DNA of 64,000 bases from Chitinophaga deserti (GCF_003149455.1 NZ_QFFK01000012.1:88501-152500), one strand, 5' to 3'. Shown: positions 24,912-35,288, counted from the first letter of the stretch. Made by a program: numbers and translations. The notes: generated by a model not told the origin, from the letters alone.

Positions 24912-27900
24912 ATGAAACATTTTTTCTTACTCATTGCCGGTCTGCAATTAGGTGCTTATGCCCATGCAGCCGCGGAGGATGCATCGGGGAACCCTGCTGC
25001 CATCCCGCCGGCAGCCTACACTAAAATTACTGCAAGGCCGCATCTGCTGCGGGATACGGACATTGTAGTCCGCGGGCGTGTAACTGACGTGAACGGCGAG
25101 CCGCTCATCGGTGTTAACATCAAATCAAAAGGTACCAGCAAGGGTACAGTAACCGATGCAAAGGGTCATTATTTCCTCAGCATCACTTCCGATCATAACG
25201 TGCTGGTTTTTTCTTACGTTGGTTTCATCACCCGGGAAATTGCCGTGCAGAAAACACAACAGGTAAACGTACAACTGGCCGCAGACCCCAAAAGCCTCAA
25301 CGAAGTAGTGGTAACCGCGCTGGGTATTAAACGCGATGAGAAAGCCCTCGGCTATTCCGCTACCGTAGTGAAAGGTGAACAGCTGACGGAAGCCATTTCC
25401 AGTAACTGGACGGATGCACTTTCCGGTAAAGTAGCCGGTGTAAACCTTGTGCGCTCCAATAGTGGCCCCACCGGCTCCAACAAGATCATCCTCCGCGGAG
25501 AAAATAACCTCACCGGCGAAAATGATGCGCTCATTGTGGTAGACGGTGTGGTGATCAATCATGGCTCGGGCCGCCGCTCCGCCATCAGCGGAGAAGCTAC
25601 CTACGGTACCGGCAGCGATAACATGCCGGCCGACTATGGCAGCGGGCTTAACGATATTAACCCGGAAGATATTGAATCGCTCACCGTACTGAAAGGTCCG
25701 GGTGCTGCAGCACTTTATGGTGGCCGTGGCGCAAACGGTGCCATCATCATCACTACCAAAGCCGGTAACAACAAACGTAAAGGCATTGGTGTTTCCCTCA
25801 ATTCCAATGCATCTGTTGAGCAGGTGAACCGCTGGCCCGACCTGCAGTTTGAATACGGTCAGGGAACAGACGGTGCGGCGCATTATTCTTACCTCGCCGG
25901 TCCGGATGGTGGTAATACCGCATCTACCAGCTCCGCTTACGGCCCGCGTTTCGAAGGACAGATGTTTTACCAGTTTGACCCTGTTACCCAAACACAGGCA
26001 AAAGAAAGATCGCTCTGGAAGCCATATACCAATAAACTGAATTCGTACTTCGACGATGGTAAAACGTTTACCAACACTATTAGTCTGGATGGCGGTACTG
26101 ATAAAACAACGGCCCGCTTCTCCGTTACCAATGTGCACAACACATGGATACTGCCCAACACCGGTTACGACCGTAATACCGTGGCATTCTCCGTGAACTC
26201 TAAGATCAACGACCGGCTGCAGGTATCATCTAAAGTGAATTACACGCATAAGTACAGTGATAACCTCCCCGGTGCGGGTTACGGCAACCAATCTGTTATG
26301 TACTGGTATATTTTCTGGCAGCCCAGTGCGGATATCGACTGGCTGAAGAACTACTGGGAGAACGGGCAGGAGCAGCTAAGGATAATGTTCCCCTTCAGCA
26401 GCTTCCCATCCAATCCATACGCCGTGGCGTACGAATACCTGAACAAATCGAGCCGCCACGGGGCTACGGGTAACGTTTCCGCCACTTACAATATCACTAA
26501 AAACCTAAGCCTCCAGTTGCGCACGGCAATGGACTTTTCGTATGAAGACCGTGGGCAGCAGCGGCCTTATGATGCCGGTGCTAAATTCCAGAAAGGCAGC
26601 TATCGTACGCAGAACATCATGTCGCAGGAATTCAATTCGGACTTCCTGCTGCGTTACAACCTGAAGTTCGGGAAGGATGTAGAGCTGAACTTCACTGCAG
26701 GTGGCAGTGCCCTTCGTAACCGGTATATCCGTGATGAGGTGCGGGCAGACTCCATGGCCTACCCGGGCGTTTATTCCCTTGCCAATAACCTCGGTCCGCT
26801 CGTAACTATGCCATACCGCTCGGCCTACCAGGTGAACAGTTTCTACGGTATGATCTCCGCATCTTACAAGAACTTCCTGTTTGCGGATATTACCGGCCGG
26901 CAGGATTGGAACAGTGTACTGGCAACGCCCAGCAGAACGGTTAATTCCGGATTCTTCTACCCGTCTTTCAACGTGAGCTTTGTTGCCAATGAGGTGATGA
27001 ATCTTCCGAAAGCGATTGATTTTGCGAAGCTGCGTTTTTCAGTGGCGGGCGTGGGCAGCGGGGGATCATCTCCCTACCTCACAGAATTTACTTACCCTAC
27101 TGCAGGCAGTTTGTACTCCGGTGGTTTGAGGAACCCATCGATACTGGCGAATCCAGAGCTGTTGCCGCTGCGTACTGTTACATATGAAGCGGGGCTGGCC
27201 ATGAAGATGTTGAAAAGCAGGCTGGGCTTTGACCTGGCACTGTACACCAGTAATACCCACGATCAGATACTATCCCGCATCATTGACCGTGCCAGCGGCT
27301 GGTCGCGCGCTATGATCAACGCGGGTAAGGTAGGGAACAAAGGGATTGAATTAGCCGTGAACGGCACGCCTTATAAGCGCGGTAAATTCTCCTGGAATAC
27401 CAGCGTGGTATATTCCGCCAATACAAACGTGATAAAGGAACTGAACGATAGTTCTGTAGTACTCGCAACCGGCCCTGTTGGCGGCGGACAGATTGTAGCC
27501 AAGCCCGGCGGCAGCATGGGTGCGGTATATGGCCGTGGCTACCAGCGTGCCCCCGACGGACAGGTGATCTACGATGAGAAAACCGGCTGGGCCAAGCTCA
27601 CGGAAGAAGTGATCTACCTTGGTAATACCATCCCTAAATATAAAATTGGATGGACGAATGAGTTCGCCTATGGCCAGTTCCGCCTGCACCTTCTCTTCGA
27701 CGGGCAGTTTGGTGCAGTAGCCCATTCGCTTACACACCATAAGCTGGCGGAACAGGGTAAAACAAAGAATACCCTTCCCGGCCGCTACAACGGTATTGTT
27801 GGTAATGGTGTGATCCAGATGGCAGATGGTAAGTTCCGTCCCAATGATGTGCTGGCTACCGATATCGACGAGTATTACCGTTCGCATTTCGGGCAGGATA

Positions 27901-28169
27901 ATGCGGAGGGCAGCACCTTCAGTACTGATTTCATCAAGTTCAGGGAAGCAAGGCTGGATTACAGCTTGCCTGCACGCCTCACTAAAAAACTGCGCATGCA
28001 GAAAGCCACGTTGGGCGTGTATGGCCGTAACCTCGCTATCTGGAGCGACTGGCCGGGCTTTGATCCCGAATTCGGAACCCTCAGCGGTACAGACATCGTG
28101 CAGGGCTTCGAAGTGGGGCAGTTCCCTTCTACAAGAACAATTGGTGTAAACCTGGTAATTGGCTTTTAA
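24912..28169 (+). CDS. SusC/RagA TonB-linked outer-membrane receptor
   Basis: A 1085-residue transporter. A signal peptide (HFFLLIAGLQLGAYAHA) is followed by a CarboxypepD_reg-like domain at about 52-130 (GRVTDVNGEPLIGVNIKSKG), a plug with ALIVVDGVVINHGSG and GPGAAALYGGRGANGAIIITTK at about 135-290, then a beta-barrel ending in Phe. Unlike the receptor at 12628 it has no STN domain, and no sigma/anti-sigma pair is adjacent, so it is probably controlled by other means, perhaps through its long leader. Forms an operon with the SusD-like and DUF5689 genes. Cargo unknown. Confidence 0.94.
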   Translation: MKHFFLLIAGLQLGAYAHAAAEDASGNPAAIPPAAYTKITARPHLLRDTDIVVRGRVTDVNGEPLIGVNIKSKGTSKGTVTDAKGHYFLSITSDHNVLVFSYVGFITREIAVQKTQQVNVQLAADPKSLNEVVVTALGIKRDEKALGYSATVVKGEQLTEAISSNWTDALSGKVAGVNLVRSNSGPTGSNKIILRGENNLTGENDALIVVDGVVINHGSGRRSAISGEATYGTGSDNMPADYGSGLNDINPEDIESLTVLKGPGAAALYGGRGANGAIIITTKAGNNKRKGIGVSLNSNASVEQVNRWPDLQFEYGQGTDGAAHYSYLAGPDGGNTASTSSAYGPRFEGQMFYQFDPVTQTQAKERSLWKPYTNKLNSYFDDGKTFTNTISLDGGTDKTTARFSVTNVHNTWILPNTGYDRNTVAFSVNSKINDRLQVSSKVNYTHKYSDNLPGAGYGNQSVMYWYIFWQPSADIDWLKNYWENGQEQLRIMFPFSSFPSNPYAVAYEYLNKSSRHGATGNVSATYNITKNLSLQLRTAMDFSYEDRGQQRPYDAGAKFQKGSYRTQNIMSQEFNSDFLLRYNLKFGKDVELNFTAGGSALRNRYIRDEVRADSMAYPGVYSLANNLGPLVTMPYRSAYQVNSFYGMISASYKNFLFADITGRQDWNSVLATPSRTVNSGFFYPSFNVSFVANEVMNLPKAIDFAKLRFSVAGVGSGGSSPYLTEFTYPTAGSLYSGGLRNPSILANPELLPLRTVTYEAGLAMKMLKSRLGFDLALYTSNTHDQILSRIIDRASGWSRAMINAGKVGNKGIELAVNGTPYKRGKFSWNTSVVYSANTNVIKELNDSSVVLATGPVGGGQIVAKPGGSMGAVYGRGYQRAPDGQVIYDEKTGWAKLTEEVIYLGNTIPKYKIGWTNEFAYGQFRLHLLFDGQFGAVAHSLTHHKLAEQGKTKNTLPGRYNGIVGNGVIQMADGKFRPNDVLATDIDEYYRSHFGQDNAEGSTFSTDFIKFREARLDYSLPARLTKKLRMQKATLGVYGRNLAIWSDWPGFDPEFGTLSGTDIVQGFEVGQFPSTRTIGVNLVIGF

Positions 28170-28180
28170 TTTTTTCCAAC

Positions 28181-29701
28181 ATGAAGAAGATGAAACTTAC
28201 AATAACCGGTGTGCTGGTGCTTTTGGGAATGTTTATGCAGTCCTGTACCAAAGATTTCACCGACATCAATACAAACCCGAACGAAACACCGATAGCCACT
28301 GCATCCTCGCTGATGGCGCCTGCACTGGTGAATACGCTCACGGCTAATATGCTGCGTAACCGCAACTTCAACAATGAGCTGATGCAGGTTACGGTAGATA
28401 TCTCCGATGCCGACGGCAAAGTGTTCCGGTACGACTTTCGCGCTACCTGGGCAGATTATTCCTATAACGCCTGGTACACGGAGCTGACCAACTTTAAGGA
28501 TATGGAGAAGGTGGCGCGTGATCCTAAGAACCTGAACAGGTCGTATGTAGGGATAGCGCTGATCTGCCAGTCGTGGATTTATTCCCTACTGACGGATACT
28601 TATGGTGATGTTCCCTACTTCAAATCCAACCTCGCGCGCGACTCGGGTATCTTTGAACCGCCGTTTGATGCGCAGAAGGATATTTACATGGATATCTTCA
28701 AAAAGCTGGATACCGCCAATACTTATCTGAAAACCGGAACCGGTATCAATTCTAATAATGATCCCGTATTTAACGGAGACGTTACGAAATGGCGCCGCTT
28801 TGGTAACTCGTTATACCTGCGGTTGCTGATGCGGATATCCGGGAAGGCGGAAGTGAGTGATGAAGTAATTGCGAAGTTTAAAGAGATCGCGGTGACGAAA
28901 AAGGCGGATTATCCGCTGATGACTACGCCTGAAGAGTCTGCCGTACTGCGCTGGACGGGCACGGGACCATTCGTTTCACCATTTATGAGTGTGCGGGAGC
29001 AGGACTTCAGGGCACCGGGAATAGGTGCGTTTTTCATTGGCAACCTCGTAACCTGGAACGATCCCCGGATAGATGTGCCTACATGGGGTAATAACAGTGT
29101 GAACAGATGGCGGATTGCAGCTTATCAGGGAGGCTATACCGGTGTGCCCAGCGGGTATGTATCGGGGCAGGCGCCTGTAAAGCAGTCGTACTTCTATTCA
29201 CAGACCAATTCTACACTCTTTAACCTGCAGACCGATGCCATGACCGGTATCATGATGAACAGCGGAGAAGTGAATTTTATACTTGCAGAGGCGGTCATTA
29301 AAGGATGGATAACAGGAGATGCGGCATTGTATTATAAGAACGGCATCGAGCAAAGCATTCAGCTGTGGCTGCCGAAATGGGTTGACCAGGTAGATGATTA
29401 CATCGATAAGGCCGATATCCATTGGGATGAAGCAGCGCCACTGGAAGATAAGATGGAGCGCCTCCATTTGCAGAAATACTATTGCCTGTTTATGACGGAT
29501 ATGCAGCAATGGATAGAGTACCGCCGTACGGGGCATCCTGTTATCCCGAAAGGAGCCGGGTTGCGCAATAATGGTGTGATGCCCGCGCGGATGACATACC
29601 CGGTATATGTTCAGTCCACCAACCCTACCAATTACAAAATCGCCGTAGCCCGCCAGGGAGCGGATGTGATCTCTACGGAAGTGTGGTGGCAGAAACCGTA
29701 A
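28181..29701 (+). CDS. SusD/RagB-like surface lipoprotein (SusD-like_2 type)
   Basis: A 506-residue lipoprotein with lipobox FMQSC (Cys22) and the mature start TKDFTDINTNPNETPIATAS that is characteristic of the SusD-like_2/SusD_RagB branch. A SusD core motif ICQSWIYSLLTDTYGDVPYF lies near residue 130. It follows susC by 11 bp and should form the lid of that receptor. Ligand unknown; this branch is often paired with SusC proteins in loci without glycoside hydrolases, consistent with the absence of such enzymes here. Confidence 0.92.
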   Translation: MKKMKLTITGVLVLLGMFMQSCTKDFTDINTNPNETPIATASSLMAPALVNTLTANMLRNRNFNNELMQVTVDISDADGKVFRYDFRATWADYSYNAWYTELTNFKDMEKVARDPKNLNRSYVGIALICQSWIYSLLTDTYGDVPYFKSNLARDSGIFEPPFDAQKDIYMDIFKKLDTANTYLKTGTGINSNNDPVFNGDVTKWRRFGNSLYLRLLMRISGKAEVSDEVIAKFKEIAVTKKADYPLMTTPEESAVLRWTGTGPFVSPFMSVREQDFRAPGIGAFFIGNLVTWNDPRIDVPTWGNNSVNRWRIAAYQGGYTGVPSGYVSGQAPVKQSYFYSQTNSTLFNLQTDAMTGIMMNSGEVNFILAEAVIKGWITGDAALYYKNGIEQSIQLWLPKWVDQVDDYIDKADIHWDEAAPLEDKMERLHLQKYYCLFMTDMQQWIEYRRTGHPVIPKGAGLRNNGVMPARMTYPVYVQSTNPTNYKIAVARQGADVISTEVWWQKP

Positions 29702-29727
29702 TAACGTCATTGTTTAAAAAACGCAAC

Positions 29728-31242
29728 ATGAAAAGAATCGCTTTATATATAATAGTGCTGGTGACTGCCGCGGGCTTCTGGGGATGTCAGAAAGACAATA
29801 CCTATCCCGGAGGTAAAGTGGGCGCCCACATTGCCCTTTTTGATATCCGCTCCATGTACCGGGGAAAGGATGTAACGCTTACTACCGAAAACATGTTCGG
29901 CGCCGATCAGATCCGCTGCATCGTTATCTCCGATCACCGTGAAGGCAATATGCCGGAAGGGATGCTGATCGTACAGGACTCCAACCGCCTGGCACAACGG
30001 GGTATCGCCATCCCAATAGGTACAGCAGCTGCACAATACGAAGCCGGTGATTCAGTTACCATTCATATTGCAGGGGCTACCCTGACCCGGAGAAACGGTA
30101 TTCATCAGCTTGTGGGCGTTAATCCCGCAGGTATTAAAGTATTGTCGAAAGGGAACCGGCTGCCCATGCACGTAGTGGCACTCAATAAGATTCTGGATAA
30201 ACCGGAAGTGTATGAAAGCACGCTGGCTGTAGTGGTGAAAGGAGGATTTGATCCTTTGCCGGCACCGGGCGATGTACTTTCCGGCGATAAGATGCTGAGC
30301 GATGGTTATGGGGATATTGAGCTGCATACAAATGCCAATGCTGCCTTTGCCAACATGGCTATGCCGGTGATGGCAAATTACAGAGGTATTGTAGGCATGA
30401 AGCAGGGGGCGGGAGAAACATGGGTGCCAGAACTGCGTGTAGCAGCAACATCGGATATTGTGCTGCTCAGCTCCGTGGTGGAAATAGCACCCATCGTGAT
30501 CTCCGGATTCCTTACAGATCCTCCGGGTACAGAAGGGAACTATGAATACATCCAGCTGCTGGCTACGCAGGACATTGATTTCTCGGTTACCCCATTCTCA
30601 GTGGTAACTACTAATAATGCAGGCGCTTCAACACCCGGGGGCTTGCCTGCTAACGGTTGGGCTACCGGCGGACTTCGTTCCTACAAATTCAATCTTACAT
30701 CTGGCACGGTCGCTAAAGGAGAATATTTCTATGTGGGTGGCACCGCCCGCCGCATCTTTGGCTCCGGCTCCACAAGCATGAGCACTTCCAAATGGATCCG
30801 CGCATACAATTACTCCACTACCGATGGCGAAGGCTTTGGTGGTAAAACCGGCAACCTGCTGGCTAACAGTGGTAATGCTTCGGGCATGGCCGTATTTGCA
30901 GGAACAACAGTAACGAAAGATTCCCGGCCGGTGGATGTGGTGATGGTTGGCCTCAATGGAGTGATCCTTTCTGAAGGAGCTAACCCCGTTGGTTATCGGA
31001 TCACCAATACCGATTGGTATGATGTGATTCATCCGCTATCTCAGAAATCACAACCATTCTTCCGCAGCGGTAGTAATACCCTTGGCGTTACTTATACTGC
31101 AGCGGTGTTCTTTAAGATGGGAGGTATTTACAACCCGGCACTGGGCCGCTGGCGTAAAGCGAGGAGCCAGGTGAATGTGAAACTGGCTGCTGATTCCCAG
31201 GTTTCAGAAATTGAAGGAGAGGGGGCAACCACACTCCGTTAA
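29728..31242 (+). CDS. DUF5689 domain-containing lipoprotein
   Basis: A 504-residue lipoprotein, lipobox GFWGC (Cys20). Residues about 35-250 form the DUF5689 domain (HIALFDIRSMYRGKDVTL, VISDHREGNMPEGMLIVQDSN), and the C-terminal half is a predicted beta-rich, possibly ligand-binding region. It is the third gene of the susCD operon, 26 bp after susD. Such proteins are known as surface-exposed partners of SusCD systems but their function is not established. The ATG at 29728 gives the signal peptide and is preferred to an upstream frame opening at 29683 inside susD. Confidence 0.82.
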   Translation: MKRIALYIIVLVTAAGFWGCQKDNTYPGGKVGAHIALFDIRSMYRGKDVTLTTENMFGADQIRCIVISDHREGNMPEGMLIVQDSNRLAQRGIAIPIGTAAAQYEAGDSVTIHIAGATLTRRNGIHQLVGVNPAGIKVLSKGNRLPMHVVALNKILDKPEVYESTLAVVVKGGFDPLPAPGDVLSGDKMLSDGYGDIELHTNANAAFANMAMPVMANYRGIVGMKQGAGETWVPELRVAATSDIVLLSSVVEIAPIVISGFLTDPPGTEGNYEYIQLLATQDIDFSVTPFSVVTTNNAGASTPGGLPANGWATGGLRSYKFNLTSGTVAKGEYFYVGGTARRIFGSGSTSMSTSKWIRAYNYSTTDGEGFGGKTGNLLANSGNASGMAVFAGTTVTKDSRPVDVVMVGLNGVILSEGANPVGYRITNTDWYDVIHPLSQKSQPFFRSGSNTLGVTYTAAVFFKMGGIYNPALGRWRKARSQVNVKLAADSQVSEIEGEGATTLR

Positions 31243-31269
31243 CCATTTAACCTGCGTAATGCAACGAAG

Positions 31270-31302
31270 GAAAAAGGCCGCTCCCGTATGGGGCGGCTTT
31301 TC
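31270..31302 (+). terminator. Rho-independent terminator of the susCD-DUF5689 operon
   Basis: Interrupted stem GGAAAAaggCCGCTCC / GGGGCGGCTTTTCC around the loop CGTAT, with A-rich and T-rich flanks. Confidence 0.75.
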
Positions 31303-31332
31303 CATGCAAATAGGCGGTTAGGAGCAAATGAT

Positions 31333-31340
31333 TATATTTA
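31333..31340 (+). promoter_or_regulatory. -7-like box TATATTTA before the DUF2339 gene
   Basis: Seven of eight consensus positions, 22 nt upstream of the ATG at 31363 and just after the previous terminator. No -33 match. Confidence 0.3.
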
Positions 31341-31362
31341 CCCCCATAATCCCCATCACCCT

Positions 31363-33831
31363 ATGCTGATGTCACTCATCTTTTTGTTATGCCTGGCTAT
31401 TTTAATCATTGTGATTCTGAACCAGAGCAGGACCTCGGAGAGATTGTCTGAAATCACGGCAGCGCTGGAACGCCTGCGCCGTGAGCTGGACAATAAGGAA
31501 GATGTTCAAACCGTACAACGTAAAAGTCCGCCCAAAATTTCACTGGATGCCGGAACCCTGTATGGCGTTCCCTCACAACCTGAACCTCCTGCACCTGAGC
31601 CGGTGCAACAACCTGCTCCTCCTCAGCCGGAGCCACACCCTGTAAAAGAAGAGCAGCCCGTATTGGAAACGCAGGAATCGTGGGGTACCATGAAGACTAT
31701 TTCTGCTGAAGAGATGAAATCCGTCTATGAAGCAGCAGAAGAAAAGGTGCAACAGAAGTTTGAGCCTGCTGAACCAGAAATTTCTTTCTGGGAAAAATTC
31801 ATGGAAAAGAACCCCGATATCGAGAAGTTCATCGGTGAAAACCTGTTCAATAAAATCGGTATCGCCATTCTCGTTTTAGGTATTGGTTTCTTTCTCAAGT
31901 TCGCCATCGATAAAAACTGGATCAACGAAATTGGCCGCACCTTTATTGGTTTCCTGTGCGGCGGTGTGCTGATTGGTCTTGCCCACCGGATGCGCAAATC
32001 ATTTGCAGCTTTCAGCTCTGTGCTGGTAGGCGGCGGTGTGGCGATCCTGTATATCACCGTAGCTATTGCTTTCCATCAGTATCACCTGATCAGTCAGACG
32101 GCAGCGTTCCTGCTTTCCATATTGATTACGGCATTTACGGTATTCCTGGCCATTAGTTACAATAGGGTAGAGCTGGCTGTAGTAGCCATACTGGGAGGCT
32201 TTGGCGCACCGTTCATGGTGTCAACAGGCAAGGCCAATCTGCCGATATTCTTCTCATGGTTGCTGATCCTGAACTGTGGTATGCTGGTGCTGGCGTATTT
32301 CAAGAAATGGAATATTGTCAATATCATATGCTATGGCATTACCGTATTACTGTTTGGCGGATGGATGATGTCTGGCGCGTTGGAAGAAGAGTTCGTGGAT
32401 CTGGCTGATGTGCGAACCGCTCTGCTGTTTGCAACGCTGTACTACTTCGTGTTCTTCCTCATGAATGTGATTAACAATGTGCGCAACGGCATGCGTTTCG
32501 GTGCATTGGAAATCGGGATATTGCTGAGTAACACCTTCTTATATTATGGTGCGGGGATGGTATTGCTCCATACACTCGGCTGGAACGGCTGGCAGGGCCT
32601 TTTCACTGCACTGTTAGCAATATTTAACTGTGTATTTGCATGGTTCCTGTTCCGTAATAGCCGGGCAGACCGTACACTGGTTTACCTGCTCATAGGTCTG
32701 GTGCTTACGTTTATGAGTCTTGCCGCACCCGTGCAGCTGGAGGGGAATTATATCACCCTCTTCTGGGCGGCAGAGGCGGTACTGATCTTCTGGCTCTACC
32801 GCAAATCCGGGATTGTACAGATGAAGTACGCCTCCATGGCTGTATTGGTGCTCATGCTCATTAGTCTTGTAATGGACTGGGGCCACTTGTATTTCATAGC
32901 TCCGGTAAAAGTGCCGGTTATCAATAAAGCTTTCATTACCGGGATAGTAGCCGTGGCGGCAGTGTATCTTCTCTTGCGGCAGGTAAGGAGTATTGCGGAA
33001 GATGGAGATCTGTTCCCGGGAGTATCCCGTAAAATGACCGCCCGGGTATTGCAGGTCTTATTTTTAGTATTGTTGTATTGTGTGATAATATTAGAGATCA
33101 GCGAGCATATGGGTAATTACCACCGCGGGCTTACTGCGCTGGTAGCGGGTTGCTTCAACTATGCTTACCTGGCTGTACTGTTATGGATTGCCCGCCGCCG
33201 GAACGATAAAGGAGCCGGGGTGCTTGTTGTACTGGGCATGCTGGCCGTACTGGCATATCTGGCGTATTACAATCCCGCTGTGATCCAGGTCCGTACGGCG
33301 GTGCTGAAAGGTGAGCTGCCAATGTTGGCATTCCTGGCACATTATATACAGGTAGGCTTACTGTGCTGGCTGCTCATTGAAATGAGAAAGGCATTACCAG
33401 AGTTTAAGCAGGATGCAATAGAAACTGCCTTCAACTGGTTTCTGCCATTCATGGCGCTTTATCTCCTGAGTGCGGAACTCGATCATATCGCTGTTATCCT
33501 CCGCGCGCCTGAGGTGGCATCAGTTACATTGTCAATGATTCACCGTACGGGATATGCATTACTGTGGGGTATTTTTGCATTTGTACTTATGTTTATCGGT
33601 ATCCGTATCAAGTCGCGCGATTTGCGGATCATGGCCATTGCCGTATTCGGGATCACCCTGCTGAAGCTCTTCCTGTTCGATTTACGGGGCCTGGGTGAAG
33701 GCGGTAAGATTGCGGCATTTATTTCTTTAGGTATTCTCTTGCTGCTGATATCGTTCATGTATCAGCGGTTGAAAAAAATAATTCTCACGGATGATCAACC
33801 TGTTCAGGAAGAAACGAAGCTGCCTGATTAG
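31363..33831 (+). CDS. DUF2339 domain-containing polytopic membrane protein
   Basis: An 822-residue inner-membrane protein. An N-terminal anchor (SLIFLLCLAILIIVILNQ) is followed by a short coiled coil (EITAALERLRRELDNK), a Pro/Glu-rich linker to about residue 130, the amphipathic EKFIGENLFNKIGIAILVLGIGFFLKF entry and then more than 20 hydrophobic segments, the layout of DUF2339 (PF10101). Its function is unknown; homologues are often encoded beside DUF3999 proteins, as here. The DUF3999 frame overlaps its end by 41 bp, so the two are translated together and probably act as a complex. Confidence 0.9.
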   Translation: MLMSLIFLLCLAILIIVILNQSRTSERLSEITAALERLRRELDNKEDVQTVQRKSPPKISLDAGTLYGVPSQPEPPAPEPVQQPAPPQPEPHPVKEEQPVLETQESWGTMKTISAEEMKSVYEAAEEKVQQKFEPAEPEISFWEKFMEKNPDIEKFIGENLFNKIGIAILVLGIGFFLKFAIDKNWINEIGRTFIGFLCGGVLIGLAHRMRKSFAAFSSVLVGGGVAILYITVAIAFHQYHLISQTAAFLLSILITAFTVFLAISYNRVELAVVAILGGFGAPFMVSTGKANLPIFFSWLLILNCGMLVLAYFKKWNIVNIICYGITVLLFGGWMMSGALEEEFVDLADVRTALLFATLYYFVFFLMNVINNVRNGMRFGALEIGILLSNTFLYYGAGMVLLHTLGWNGWQGLFTALLAIFNCVFAWFLFRNSRADRTLVYLLIGLVLTFMSLAAPVQLEGNYITLFWAAEAVLIFWLYRKSGIVQMKYASMAVLVLMLISLVMDWGHLYFIAPVKVPVINKAFITGIVAVAAVYLLLRQVRSIAEDGDLFPGVSRKMTARVLQVLFLVLLYCVIILEISEHMGNYHRGLTALVAGCFNYAYLAVLLWIARRRNDKGAGVLVVLGMLAVLAYLAYYNPAVIQVRTAVLKGELPMLAFLAHYIQVGLLCWLLIEMRKALPEFKQDAIETAFNWFLPFMALYLLSAELDHIAVILRAPEVASVTLSMIHRTGYALLWGIFAFVLMFIGIRIKSRDLRIMAIAVFGITLLKLFLFDLRGLGEGGKIAAFISLGILLLLISFMYQRLKKIILTDDQPVQEETKLPD

Positions 33832-35053
33832 CATCGGGCTCATGGCCTGCTTTCCGGCCGCTATAGCACAAAAAGCCCCGGCATTTACCTGGGAGGCGAA
33901 ACTACCGCGTGTAGATTCTCCCGGCTTCTATCGTATACCCGTAACACCGGCACTCAGCGCAAAAGCTTTCCGTAACGGCGCATGGGATGTAAGGATTTTC
34001 GGAGATTCGGCAGAAGTGCCGTATGTGGCATTACAATCGTTTAAGACCATATCTCCGGGCGATTTCAAAGCTTATCCCACCCCGGTGCTGGAATCGCATG
34101 CGGGTAAGGAAACAGTTATTGTTTTCGAACAGGAGCCGCATGCCACCATCAGGGAATTCGGATTGCGGTACGCCAATACGGCTGTGCCGAAAAAGGTAGT
34201 GCTGACCGGTAGTCCCGACCAGATACAGTGGTATGCCATCCGCCCGCCATTCCTGCTTGATCCTTCTTCCGCCATGCCTGTTCCCGGGAAAGAAACGATC
34301 CTCGAAGAAACGATTACGATACCTGCATCCGGGTTCAAATATTATAAACTGGTGATTGATGATTCGGCCAGTGCACCCCTGCAGATCAACTGTATAGGCT
34401 TCCGTAGTCAAAAACAGGAGAGGCCTCTGTTGCAGGAAGTGCCCGGTGCGGTAGTGAAATTACTGGCAGGTAAAGACCGGCGGAGCGACCGCTTCCTGAT
34501 TACCCTGCCACAGCAATATCCGCTGAAAGAACTTTCGCTTTCCATTGCCCGTCCGCAATTATACCATCGTGAAGCTTCGCTGTGGATTCTTGAAAACGGG
34601 AAAGAGCAATCTGCCGGCTCACAAACACTGCGTTCCGATGCCGGTGTTAACTCCTTTTCACTGGATGAGGGTATGCTATACGATAGTCTGGTGATGATTG
34701 TGGAGAATGGTGATAGTCCGCCGCTGGAGCCAGAGCAGGTAAAGGCCTGGCAAAGCGCCTGGTGCCTGGTGGCCAAACTGGAACCGGGTAATTATAATAT
34801 GAAAGGAGGTGCGCCCGGCCTGCATACGCCGGAGTATGACGTTACCTACTTCTCCACTGCATACCACCGGCAGGCCGGGAAGGATCTGGTGCCTGGTGAT
34901 CCTGTGGTAGTAAAGGGCAATGAGGTTGCAGAGGCTTCACCTACTTTTTTCACTACGCGGAACTGGATATGGGCGGGGATTATTATAGTAGTGGGGCTGC
35001 TTGCTTTTGTGGTAAGAGGTATGCTTAAAGACATGAAGAAAGAGAAAAACTAG
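33791..35053 (+). CDS. DUF3999 domain-containing protein
   Basis: A 420-residue protein with an N-terminal signal segment (CLISIGLMACFPAAIA), a long periplasmic beta-rich region (KLPRVDSPGFYRIPVTPAL) and a C-terminal membrane helix (WIWAGIIIVVGLLAFVVRGML) with a short basic tail, as in DUF3999 proteins. It overlaps DUF2339 by 41 bp in another frame. Together the pair suggests an envelope complex with a large membrane part and a single-pass periplasmic part. Biochemical role unknown. Confidence 0.85.
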   Translation: MINLFRKKRSCLISIGLMACFPAAIAQKAPAFTWEAKLPRVDSPGFYRIPVTPALSAKAFRNGAWDVRIFGDSAEVPYVALQSFKTISPGDFKAYPTPVLESHAGKETVIVFEQEPHATIREFGLRYANTAVPKKVVLTGSPDQIQWYAIRPPFLLDPSSAMPVPGKETILEETITIPASGFKYYKLVIDDSASAPLQINCIGFRSQKQERPLLQEVPGAVVKLLAGKDRRSDRFLITLPQQYPLKELSLSIARPQLYHREASLWILENGKEQSAGSQTLRSDAGVNSFSLDEGMLYDSLVMIVENGDSPPLEPEQVKAWQSAWCLVAKLEPGNYNMKGGAPGLHTPEYDVTYFSTAYHRQAGKDLVPGDPVVVKGNEVAEASPTFFTTRNWIWAGIIIVVGLLAFVVRGMLKDMKKEKN

Positions 35054-35072
35054 TCTTCAATTAATAGGGATT

Positions 35073-35115
35073 AGCCTGTAGGAAATGGTATCAACCGTTC
35101 GCTACAGGCTTTTTT
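35073..35115 (+). terminator. Rho-independent terminator after the DUF3999 gene
   Basis: Stem AGCCTGTAG (35073-35081) / CTACAGGCT (35102-35110), 20-nt loop, T-run to 35115. Confidence 0.75.
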
Positions 35116-35288
35116 AATGCCTGAAGCTGAAGTATATTCCCATTCCTCCTGTTTACTTTATAAGTCAGTTATTGTATACATTTAAACCGTACTTTCGTTT
35201 AATACAATTGAAATACAGTGAATTAGTATGGTTAAGATATTTTTTAAAAGAAATCAACCGAAAGGCTAGAATGTTTACATAAAAGTAA

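Noticed and set aside
25125..26138. 337-codon minus-strand frame inside the second susC
   Set aside because: Antisense shadow of a clear SusC reading frame; no domain seen.
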